This document shows, piece after piece, positions 8,496 through 15,731 of a stretch of DNA of 33,497 bases; position 1 is the first letter of the stretch; the number at the start of each line of letters is the position of its first letter. Under the pieces are notes generated by a model. The model was not told where the DNA came from. It was given only the letters and a program-made list of their open reading frames with translations, and ran no database searches. The stretch is taken from positions 1 through 33,497 of the forward strand of contig CAYPST010000039.1 in assembly GCA_964413425.1 (NCBI GenBank), written 5' to 3'. A program made the translations under genes and the position numbers. This DNA is from DATFLS01 sp964413425 (GTDB lineage Bacteria; Fidelibacterota; JAANXI01).

Positions 8496-9056
8496 TTATT
8501 TTGATGAGAGTTCGTTAAGAATGGTCCGAAACTTCCCCTGGAAATTCTCATGAAGGCTTCCATCAAATTTCCGAAGCCAGTCTTCGATATACTCCGACTC
8601 ATATTCAGGCGCTTTTATCAACATTGATTTAATGTCTTCGATATCCCTGGCCCGTCCGGCAATTAATTTATGAATGATCACGTCTTCCATGGTTGCGAAC
8701 CTCACCGGTTCTTTTTGCATATCAATATCATGCGCCCGCCGGATTGCCTGCCGTTCGTAAGGAGAAAAAGAAAATATGAAATCGACCCTGATGCCGGACT
8801 CTAATTCAAGCGTAGGTAACACGCGTGTCTGTTGAATAAACTGCTCGATGTCATCCGGTAATATCTCCAGTTCGAGTTCTTTCACAGCTGTGTGCATTAA
8901 CTCATATTGGTCAACGTCGATGCCCAGAGTCACGTCAATATCCTTGGTTTGACGTGCTTCTCCATACATAAGTACCGCCTGCCCCCCGATAACCATATAG
9001 GGGATATTATTTTTCTTCAGTATCCTCGCGATATTTTTCAGGAGCTTCTGAAACAC
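8496..9056 (-). CDS. Nucleotidyltransferase (MNT / AbiEii / DUF6036-like)
   Basis: A 186-residue minimal nucleotidyltransferase of the DNA polymerase beta superfamily. The active site is complete: the GG motif at residues 24-25 (MVIGGQAVLMYG), the catalytic pair D39 and D41 (QTKDIDVTL), and the third carboxylate D92 (GIRVDFIFSF). A C-terminal helical segment (EDVIIHKLIAGRARDIEDI) is typical of AbiEii/DUF6036-like proteins, many of which act in toxin-antitoxin or phage-defence pairs by transferring nucleotides to protein or tRNA. The start is GTG, chosen because AAGGTGGTG lies 4 bases upstream. It overlaps the end of the preceding 90-aa gene by 50 bp, an unusually long overlap. The enzyme call is firm; the substrate and toxin role are inferred from the family. 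Confidence 0.85.
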   Translation of the reverse strand: MFQKLLKNIARILKKNNIPYMVIGGQAVLMYGEARQTKDIDVTLGIDVDQYELMHTAVKELELEILPDDIEQFIQQTRVLPTLELESGIRVDFIFSFSPYERQAIRRAHDIDMQKEPVRFATMEDVIIHKLIAGRARDIEDIKSMLIKAPEYESEYIEDWLRKFDGSLHENFQGKFRTILNELSSK

Positions 9057-9279
9057 TATTCACCACCTTCGCTATTCTGATGTCCACCTCTATACCTTCC
9101 AGGGGATTCTCGAGCGGAAACGCCCCCATAGAACGGGCGAACTCACACATGGCATCTAACAGCCGGAATTTGTTCTCCAGAGATAATTCCGGTTCGGGGA
9201 TCCGGTACTTGTCATACTGCCGTCGTGCCTGAAGATACGCCCGTAACTTATCTGATTCCCGACCTTCGATTAAATTCAT
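9007..9279 (-). CDS. Small charged protein paired with the nucleotidyltransferase
   Basis: A 90-residue, highly charged, mostly helical protein with no membrane segment and no motif I recognise. It opens the three-gene unit, and its last 50 bp overlap the start of the nucleotidyltransferase gene in another frame, so the two are tightly linked. Size, charge and position suggest a partner or antitoxin-like regulator, but the sequence does not match the AbiEi or HEPN antitoxins that I know. The ATG lacks a clear Shine-Dalgarno site. Its leader is occupied by a dispersed repeat (9287-9318), so this start or its expression signals may be recent. Confidence 0.65.
   Translation of the reverse strand: MNLIEGRESDKLRAYLQARRQYDKYRIPEPELSLENKFRLLDAMCEFARSMGAFPLENPLEGIEVDIRIAKVVNSVSEAPEKYREDTEEK
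9061..9069 (-). promoter_or_regulatory. Ribosome binding site deciding the GTG start of the nucleotidyltransferase
   Basis: The minus strand reads AAGGTGGTG four bases before GTG at 9056. It lies inside the coding region of the upstream gene and explains the 50-bp overlap. Confidence 0.6.
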
Positions 9280-9286
9280 AATTTCA

Positions 9287-9318
9287 CATTCGTGTGCATT
9301 GGTGAAATTCGTGGTTGC
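9287..9318. repeat. Dispersed repeat, TTCGTG / CATTCG family
   Basis: This 32-nt segment matches 32090-32121 in the same orientation at 28 of 32 positions (CATTCGTGT, then GAAATTCGTGGTT). It lies in the leader of the 90-aa gene, between that gene and the flavin reductase gene. Confidence 0.6.
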
Positions 9319-9333
9319 TTTCCCATTCGCCTC

Positions 9334-9813
9334 TCACCCGCTGTAGCTCCACCCGGTATCCCGGAGCACCATAGGGTCGGCATTCTCCCGTATCCGTGCA
9401 TCTACCACTTCTGCTATGACCAGATGGTGATCCCCCAGTTCCGGAATCTCCCGGACTCTGCAGATGAGAAAGGCGGGAGCTGCATCGAGGACCGGCACTC
9501 CATATTCCGGATTCAGCCGGAACGTATACCCGTTCAACTTATCGTCCTGTACATGTGCCGATCTGAAAAAGCTGCTGGCTAATTTTTTCTCCCCTGCCGG
9601 AACGATATGCAGCGCAAAGATGCCGGATTGCCGGACGATATGATAAGGTCCGCCGTCCGTCCGGAGCCCCACCGCCACCAGCGGCGGCTTGAACGAACAC
9701 TGGGTCACCCAGGTCACTGAACTGGCGGCGATCTCTTCCCCGGCCCTGGCCGTGAAGATGAACATCCCGTAGGTGAACATCTTCAGCACCTGCTTTTTGG
9801 CTTGTTCTTCCAT
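9334..9813 (-). CDS. Flavin reductase-like FMN-binding protein
   Basis: A 159-residue flavin reductase-like (DIM6/NTAB) protein, usually a homodimer that binds FMN and reduces flavin with NAD(P)H for a partner oxygenase or similar acceptor. Landmarks are the N-terminal FTYGMFIFTAR, the FMN-binding stretch ASSVTWVTQCSFKPPLVAVGL, and GIFALHIVP followed by FFRSAH. In the C-terminal half, AAPAFLICRVREIPELGDHH gives the family's D-H element before the final strand. Length is normal. No oxygenase lies nearby, so the electron acceptor is unknown. It is divergent from the tricorn protease gene across a 560-bp gap. No strong Shine-Dalgarno site is visible before the ATG. Confidence 0.85.
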   Translation of the reverse strand: MEEQAKKQVLKMFTYGMFIFTARAGEEIAASSVTWVTQCSFKPPLVAVGLRTDGGPYHIVRQSGIFALHIVPAGEKKLASSFFRSAHVQDDKLNGYTFRLNPEYGVPVLDAAPAFLICRVREIPELGDHHLVIAEVVDARIRENADPMVLRDTGWSYSG

Positions 9814-10168
9814 CAGCGTCTAGACATGAACTCCTCTGGAAAGCCGCTCTTTAATCGTCTGGTAATCAGACTCGGGCAGATTGTGGACATTCCCCTGAAA
9901 GGCCAGTTTCCAGTGCCCCGCAGGCCATTTATTCGCTCCTTTAACATATGTGTCCTCTCAAATGCCAGGAGAATTTAGAAGTCAGGTTCCAGAGAATCAA
10001 GCGGGCTAAATCGCCATCGGGATCTTCGACCCCTCGGAGAAAGTGAAAAGTATGGACTTGCCTATATGGAAATCACTTCCTGACCAGGGCGATACGCGTC
10101 TTTTTTCTTTGGCAAGTCGACGATCCCGTAATCTGAGAGAAAACGAGGACAGGAACAAAACTGACATA

Positions 10169-10197
10169 TTGATTTCCTTATCAGGGATGGTTTAAAT
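10169..10197 (+). promoter_or_regulatory. Possible sigma-70-like promoter for the tricorn protease gene
   Basis: TTGATT at 10169-10174 and TTAAAT at 10192-10197 are 17 bp apart, each matching 4 of 6 consensus bases. The start codon is about 180 bp downstream. This is a weak pattern match only. Confidence 0.25.
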
Positions 10198-10362
10198 TTA
10201 CCCGCCGGACGGGAGTAACCCAGTATGGAGGGAGATCGGATTTATACACAGCTCCCCGGAATTCGATACTGTGCAGGTAACAATTCTTCCGATTGAGAAC
10301 AAAATGCAAGCCGGGCTTCACAATGCATTATCAATGGTGTTGGCTGAAACGATACCAGAAGG

Positions 10363-10368
10363 AAGGAG
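10363..10368 (+). promoter_or_regulatory. Ribosome binding site fixing the tricorn start
   Basis: AAGGAG lies seven bases before the GTG at 10376, directly ahead of a signal peptide. This rejects the in-frame starts at 10271 and later that would add 35 residues. Confidence 0.8.
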
Positions 10369-10375
10369 TAATCAG

Positions 10376-13300
10376 GTGAATGTCAGAATCAGATTGATAA
10401 TACTCATGAGTATTCTTCTAATTCCACTTGTGCTCAACGGCCAGGACGAAGGCCGCTTATTACGCTTCCCGGATATCCATGGGAACCAGGTGGTGTTTGT
10501 GTACGGCGGTGATCTCTGGACCGCAGACGCCACCGGTGGCACCGCCCGGAAGCTCACCACCCATGCCGGGATCGAACGACTCCCCAGGTTCTCCCCGGAC
10601 GGACAATGGATTGCCTTCACCGGCCAATACGACGGACATGACAACGTGTTCGTGATTCCGGCAGAAGGCGGCGAGCCGAAACAACTGACGTATCTTCAAC
10701 CACCACAGTCACTCAGTGAGCGGAGTGGTCCCGAGAACATGGTGCTGGAATGGTTCCCGGACAGTGAATTCATTTTGTTTATGTCCAGACGCCATACGTT
10801 TCACACCTGGTTCGGTCACCTCTATTCCGTTGCCCTGGAAGGCGGCACCCCGGAGCGGCTGCAGCTGCCAAAGGGCGGACTCACTTCGTTCAATGAGGAT
10901 GGCACCAGAATCGCGTACAACCGGAAATTCCGGAACTTCCGCACCTGGAAGCGATATACCGGCGGCCTGGCCCAGGACATCTGGATCTATGACTTTCAGC
11001 AGAACACCAGCGAACAGATCACCGATTGGATCGGGACAGACACGGACCCCATGTGGATCGGCGACAAGATCTTTTTCACTTCGGACAGGCCGTCAGTCGA
11101 TACTCCGGATCAGAAAGATCCGCGCCGGGCAAATATATGGGAATACGATCTCACCACCCGGGAATTCCGGCAGCGGACGTTCTTTCGGGAATATGATGTC
11201 AAATGGGCCAGTGCCGGTCAGGAAAAGATCGTCTTCGAGAACGACGGCTACCTGTACACTCTCGACATCACCCATGAGAATTCCGAACCGCAGAAACTCA
11301 CCATCTATCTGCCCGGCGACCGCAGACTGCGGCGTCCCTGGTGGGAAGACACCGAGAAACTCATCACCACCTTTAATCTTGCGCCCACCGGGAAGCGGGC
11401 TGTTTTCGAAGCCAGGGGCGATATCTATACTGTTCCCAAAGAGCACGGGGATATCCGTAATTTAACCCGGACGCCCGGCATCCGGGAGAAATATGCGGCC
11501 TGGTCACCCGACGGCGAATGGATCGCCTACTTTTCCGACCGCCACGGGGAAGATGACCTTTACCTTATCAAAGACGAACCCGGCGCCGAAGAGGCACGCA
11601 TTACCACCGAGGCATCCATGTTTCGATATCCCCCACTCTGGTCGCCGGATAGCAAAAAACTGGCGTTTTCTGATAAAGCCTTTCGCCTGTGGTACGTGGA
11701 TATCGAAGAGAAAACCCCGGTGCTGGTGGACTCCAGCGATCACTGGGAAATCCGGGAATACCGCTGGTCGCCGGACAGCAAATGGCTGGCCTATTCCAAA
11801 ACGCACGAGACGTTTTTTCAATCAATTTACCTCTACAATCCTGATGATAAAAATATCACCCAGCTGACGACTGATCTCACCAATGACTGGGCCCCCGCCT
11901 GGGATCCTGCCGGGAAATACCTGTACTTTTTCTCCGACCGCAATTTCAATCCCTCCCTGGGCACCTTCGATTTCACCTACAACTATCACCGGACCACCGG
12001 CATTTATCTGGTGACGCTACAGAAGGATACCCTCAATCCCTTCAAGCCGAAGAGCGATGAAGTGAAGGTCACGGATGACGAAGAGGAAAGCTCGGAAGAA
12101 GCAAACCGGGAGACGGAGCAACCGCCCCGGGTTCAGATTGATTTCGAAGGCCTTCGGGACAGGATGGTCCGGGTGCCGGTGGACGCAGACAATTACCGCT
12201 CGCTTCATGCCGGTGCCGACGCCATATTTTATGTCTCCTATCCCACCCGGGGATTGGACGGCAAAGTGGAGCCGGTGAAGCCTGTGCTCCACGGCTTTGA
12301 TATGAACAAGCGTGAAGATATCGAAATGGTGGAATCCGTTGAGAATTATGATATCTCGCCGGACCGGAACCACCTGATTTACAAGCAAAACAGCGATTAC
12401 TACATCGTGGAGGCCAAACCCGAGAAAATTTCCGACGCCAAAGCGCTGGATCTCAGCGGGATGAAAGCGAAGGTCGACTACCAGGCGGAATGGCGGGAGA
12501 TGTTCGAAGAGGCCTGGCGATATCAACGCGACTATTTTTACAATCCCCGGATGAATGAGGTGGACTGGGAAGCCATGCGCGAGAAATATGCGGTGCTGCT
12601 TCCGCACGTGGCCCACCGGTACGACCTCAACTACGTCATCGGAGAGATGATCGGGGAACTGTCGAATTCTCATACCTATGTGGGCGGCGGCGATTATCCG
12701 GATATTGACGAGGTGACCTACGGTCAGTTAGGGGTGGACCTGGCGATTGACAACGGCTACTATCAGATCACCCGGATCTATGCAGGCGATAATACCAGAG
12801 AAGATCGGGCCTCGCCGCTCACCAAACCCGGCATCCATGTGCCGGAGGGATCATATATCCTGGCCATCGACGGCGAGCCGGTGCAGGCCGGTGATAACTT
12901 TAACGCCTTCCTGGAAAATAAGGCAGGCAAGCAGGTGAGACTCACCGTGAATTCCCGTCCATCCGAAGATGGGGCCTGGACAGAGACGGTAGTTCCCGTC
13001 GAGAGCGAATACGAGCTTCGTCATCTTGCCTGGATAGAAGGGAACCGGGAGAAGGTCGCGGAAATGTCAGACGGGAAGATCGGTTATGTGTATCTTACCG
13101 ATATGAGCGCTACCGGACTGAATGAGTTCGTGGAACAGTATTACCCCCAGATCAGAAAGCAGGGAATCATCATCGATGTACGTTACAACGGTGGCGGGTT
13201 TGTAGATCAGTTGATTCTGGAACGGCTCCGCAGAACCCTGATCGGGATGAGTATGAACCGGAACGGCTACATCAGTCCGGTCCCGGATCAGGTCTTCACC

Positions 13301-13726
13301 GGATACATGGTCTGCCTGATGAATGCCTATTCCGCCAGTGACGGGGACATCTTCCCTTATTATTTCCGGAAGTACGGTCTGGGCGAACTCATCGGGCAGC
13401 GAACCTGGGGCGGCGTGCGCGGTATCCGTGGCAATCCCGGTATTATGGACGGCGGATATATCTACCCGCCCGAATTCTCCATGTACGACCTGAACAGTAC
13501 CTGGAATATGGAGAACTACGGCGTGGCTCCGGATATTGAAGTAGACAACCGGCCGGAACTGGTGGTGAGCGGATATGACCCCCAGCTGGAGAAAGCGGTG
13601 GAAGTGCTGCTTGAGAAAATCAGGGAAAATCCTGAAGGCAGGTATCTGGAACTGCCGCCGATACCGGACTTCAAGCCGCCTTATCCGGAAGAATATTACG
13701 AACTGCTGGAGGGGGGAGCGAAGTAA
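10376..13726 (+). CDS. Secreted tricorn-type protease (S41 peptidase with beta-propellers)
   Basis: A 1116-residue tricorn homologue. A signal peptide (RLIILMSILLIPLVLNGQ) sends it to the periplasm or outside, unlike the cytosolic archaeal enzyme. Next come WD40-like/PD40 propeller blades (FSPDGQWIAFTG, WSPDGEWIAYFSDR, WSPDSKKLAFSD, WSPDSKWLAYSK), an acidic linker (about residues 560-585), the C1 helical domain, a PDZ domain, and the S41 catalytic core. The tetrad matches Thermoplasma tricorn: S765-H766 in LSNSHTYVGGGD, nucleophile S988 in SASDGDIFPYY, and E1046 in NMENYGVAPDIEV. The S988 to E1046 distance of 58 equals the archaeal S965 to E1023. The family trims peptides to short products, so a nutritional or turnover role is likely. 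GTG start fixed by AAGGAG. Single gene, probably with its own promoter. Confidence 0.93.
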   Translation: MNVRIRLIILMSILLIPLVLNGQDEGRLLRFPDIHGNQVVFVYGGDLWTADATGGTARKLTTHAGIERLPRFSPDGQWIAFTGQYDGHDNVFVIPAEGGEPKQLTYLQPPQSLSERSGPENMVLEWFPDSEFILFMSRRHTFHTWFGHLYSVALEGGTPERLQLPKGGLTSFNEDGTRIAYNRKFRNFRTWKRYTGGLAQDIWIYDFQQNTSEQITDWIGTDTDPMWIGDKIFFTSDRPSVDTPDQKDPRRANIWEYDLTTREFRQRTFFREYDVKWASAGQEKIVFENDGYLYTLDITHENSEPQKLTIYLPGDRRLRRPWWEDTEKLITTFNLAPTGKRAVFEARGDIYTVPKEHGDIRNLTRTPGIREKYAAWSPDGEWIAYFSDRHGEDDLYLIKDEPGAEEARITTEASMFRYPPLWSPDSKKLAFSDKAFRLWYVDIEEKTPVLVDSSDHWEIREYRWSPDSKWLAYSKTHETFFQSIYLYNPDDKNITQLTTDLTNDWAPAWDPAGKYLYFFSDRNFNPSLGTFDFTYNYHRTTGIYLVTLQKDTLNPFKPKSDEVKVTDDEEESSEEANRETEQPPRVQIDFEGLRDRMVRVPVDADNYRSLHAGADAIFYVSYPTRGLDGKVEPVKPVLHGFDMNKREDIEMVESVENYDISPDRNHLIYKQNSDYYIVEAKPEKISDAKALDLSGMKAKVDYQAEWREMFEEAWRYQRDYFYNPRMNEVDWEAMREKYAVLLPHVAHRYDLNYVIGEMIGELSNSHTYVGGGDYPDIDEVTYGQLGVDLAIDNGYYQITRIYAGDNTREDRASPLTKPGIHVPEGSYILAIDGEPVQAGDNFNAFLENKAGKQVRLTVNSRPSEDGAWTETVVPVESEYELRHLAWIEGNREKVAEMSDGKIGYVYLTDMSATGLNEFVEQYYPQIRKQGIIIDVRYNGGGFVDQLILERLRRTLIGMSMNRNGYISPVPDQVFTGYMVCLMNAYSASDGDIFPYYFRKYGLGELIGQRTWGGVRGIRGNPGIMDGGYIYPPEFSMYDLNSTWNMENYGVAPDIEVDNRPELVVSGYDPQLEKAVEVLLEKIRENPEGRYLELPPIPDFKPPYPEEYYELLEGGAK

Positions 13727-13973
13727 ATACGGGATACAGTGAGTTCCTGCCAGCGATTGCCATCCTGATCCCGGCAGGCCGGGAAAGGATCTCCTGGTAA
13801 AGACGTATGAAACCACAGCAGGGCGCCGCTACACCAGAGTATGCAAGATGATGGGTGGAGGACATTTGATATGGAAGAGTAATCGAGAGGTAAAAAATAT
13901 CATTTCGCTATTGTCTAACCTGTATCACACTGCCCAAGTACATCTTGAAACGGAGGCAAGTCGCCCATTGGTT

Positions 13974-14978
13974 CTAATTTTCCGATATTTGCAGCACAGC
14001 CGCGCCCCGAATTTCACTCTGCTTCAGAAGCTTCAGCACTTCGTTGGCTTTCTCCAGCGAGTAGATTTCCACATCAGTACGAACCGGTATTTTCGCCGCC
14101 AGTTCCAGCAGCTCTCTGGCATCCTTCCGGGTACTGTTGGCCACGCTTCGGAGAGTCCGTTCGCCATACATCAGGCTGTAGGGCATCTGGGGAATGTCGC
14201 TCATATGGATACCTGCGCAGACCTGGATTCCCCCTTTGCGCAGGACTTTCAGCCCATCGATAACCGTATTTCCGGCGGGCGTGAAGTTCAGAATCCCGTC
14301 CATTTTCGCACCGGGGTCATCCTGTGAGCCGCCGGTCCAGACCGCTCCCAGCTCTTCTGCGTGACGCCGGTGATCCTCCGAGCGGGTGAAAACGTAGACC
14401 TGACACTTTCGGTGAGTGGCTACCTGAATGATGACATGCGCCGACGCCCCAAATCCGATGATCCCCAGATTCTGGCCCGGTTCCACTTCACTCAGCCGGA
14501 AGGCCCGGTATCCGATAATTCCGGCACACAATAATGGTGCAGCCTGAAGGTCAGGAAAATCTCTGGGCACTGCATAAATAAAATCTTCCCGCGCGATCAT
14601 ATATTCCGCGTAGCCGCCATCCACATCTTTACCGGTGAACTTCGCATTTTCGCAGAGATTTTCCAGTCCGCGTTTGCAGAAAGTGCACTCCTGGCAGGCA
14701 GAATACAGCCAGGGGACGCCCGCCCGGGTGCCGGGAATCCAGTCACTGACCCCTTCCCCCAGGTCATCGATGACTCCGACAATCTGATGCCCGGGTATCA
14801 CCGGCAGTCCGGGAAGGTCAATATCACCCTCAATCTCATGTAAATCAGTATGGCACACACCACAGGCACGCACTTTTATGCGTACTTCCCCGTGCCCGGG
14901 TTCAGGAACTTCGATATCTTCCAGCTGCAGCGGATGAGCTTCAACCGCTTGCTGATCGTGTAGGATCATCGCACGCAT
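13974..14978 (-). CDS. Zinc-dependent alcohol dehydrogenase (MDR family)
   Basis: A 334-residue medium-chain zinc alcohol dehydrogenase that would interconvert alcohols and aldehydes with NAD(P)H in the cytoplasm. Catalytic zinc ligands are C42 (RACGVCHTDLH), H64 (IPGHQIVG) and C151 (LLCAGIIGYRAF). Structural zinc ligands are C95, C98, C101 and C109 (CQECTFCKRGLENLC). The usual GHE motif reads GHQ, as in a known subgroup of zinc-binding dehydrogenases. The Rossmann motif is IIGFGASAHV, where a typical glycine is replaced. The ATG has a strong CGGAGGTG site about seven bases upstream. A 12-bp palindrome lies 34 bp ahead of the start. Within the family the physiological substrate is not predictable. 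The 247-bp gap after it shows no clear terminator. Confidence 0.9.
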   Translation of the reverse strand: MRAMILHDQQAVEAHPLQLEDIEVPEPGHGEVRIKVRACGVCHTDLHEIEGDIDLPGLPVIPGHQIVGVIDDLGEGVSDWIPGTRAGVPWLYSACQECTFCKRGLENLCENAKFTGKDVDGGYAEYMIAREDFIYAVPRDFPDLQAAPLLCAGIIGYRAFRLSEVEPGQNLGIIGFGASAHVIIQVATHRKCQVYVFTRSEDHRRHAEELGAVWTGGSQDDPGAKMDGILNFTPAGNTVIDGLKVLRKGGIQVCAGIHMSDIPQMPYSLMYGERTLRSVANSTRKDARELLELAAKIPVRTDVEIYSLEKANEVLKLLKQSEIRGAAVLQISEN

Positions 14979-15011
14979 AAATTCACCTCCGGTGCTGAAC
15001 TAGTAGTAATA

Positions 15012-15023
15012 CTTATATATAAG
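15012..15023. promoter_or_regulatory. Perfect 12-bp palindrome upstream of the alcohol dehydrogenase
   Basis: CTTATATATAAG is self-complementary and lies 34 bp before the alcohol dehydrogenase start, in an AT-rich stretch where the promoter should be. It could be an operator for a dimeric regulator such as a MarR-type protein, or simply an AT-rich promoter core. Confidence 0.35.
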
Positions 15024-15037
15024 CAATCAAATGGAGA

Positions 15038-15595
15038 TTATGAAGACTCTTCGGTCTCCACCGGTGAGGTCTGCATATCTTCCTCTCTGGCCTTTTTCTT
15101 TTTGCGGGATTCCCGGATGGAGAGCACAATCCAGAGTGGCATAAACACATAAATCGCCAGGTTGATATATTGATCCGCAAGATTGGAAGGCCACGGAAGC
15201 GGGGTGAAAATGAAGTAATCGGTGACCCGGCCTAACACCAGGGTTTCCCAGGGATTGCCAGTCGCGCCGATGAGCAGGCTGATATAGATGCCAAACAGCA
15301 CCCGATGCGGATTGCCCGGATGAAGATCTGCACGCTGCCTGGCCATAATCCAGATGAGCACCAGCACGGCAATCAGGCCCACGGTCTGGGTGACGCGAAA
15401 ATGCGCTAATTCTCCAAAAATGTAATGATACCCTTCGTTATAGGTGAGATACCACTTCCAGAACGGCAGCGCCGTATGTACGGTGCTTTCCACAGACAGG
15501 ACGACATTGGCGATCCATTTGGTGAGGAAATCGATGCCCAGCAGCAGGGAGCCAATGAATACCGGTATTTTCGACTGTTTCAGCACCTTCATCAT
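15038..15595 (-). CDS. Signal peptidase II-like (LspA-like) membrane protein, divergent
   Basis: A 185-residue protein with four hydrophobic segments and the LspA outline: GIDFLTKW (the D-x-x-x-K of helix 1), TYNEGYHYIFGE (the TYN-x-G motif), the GATGN motif with N113, VTDYFIF with D126, and NLADQYINLAI with D141. D126 and D141 correspond to the catalytic aspartates that cleave lipoprotein signal peptides. The usual GNxxDR segment reads GNPWETLVLGR, so the conserved Asp-Arg is missing and PWET inserted. It may be a second LspA paralogue or a diverged relative. The C-terminal tail is basic then acidic, and cytoplasmic. The ATG at 15595 was chosen; no clear Shine-Dalgarno site exists, and a TTG at 15616 is possible. 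Confidence 0.75.
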   Translation of the reverse strand: MMKVLKQSKIPVFIGSLLLGIDFLTKWIANVVLSVESTVHTALPFWKWYLTYNEGYHYIFGELAHFRVTQTVGLIAVLVLIWIMARQRADLHPGNPHRVLFGIYISLLIGATGNPWETLVLGRVTDYFIFTPLPWPSNLADQYINLAIYVFMPLWIVLSIRESRKKKKAREEDMQTSPVETEESS

Positions 15596-15731
15596 GATTG
15601 TGTAATCTACAATCAACTCGGTGATTTACAAAATGGAATGTCGCTGATTCCCGAGCACCTCTCTTTTACCAATATGATGGTTGCCTCCTCCCTGTTCGAT
15701 GACCTTACAAAAGCATTTTTAACCGGCCCGC

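Larger units (their letters stand above)
9814..10375. other. 562-bp divergent intergenic region
   Basis: The gap between the flavin reductase and tricorn genes has no convincing complete gene. On the minus strand a 45-codon frame (9820-9957) reads like real protein (NKWPAGHWKLAFQGN at its centre) but has no in-frame start codon. A good AAAGGAG site before an ATG lies just upstream in a different frame. This could be the remnant of a frameshifted small gene. The remainder holds the leader and probable promoter of the tricorn gene. Confidence 0.4.

Noticed and set aside
13727..13973. Terminator after the tricorn gene
   Set aside because: A CCCGGC-GCCGGG palindrome near 13770-13785 has a 2-nt loop and no T-tail, so it is not a convincing terminator.
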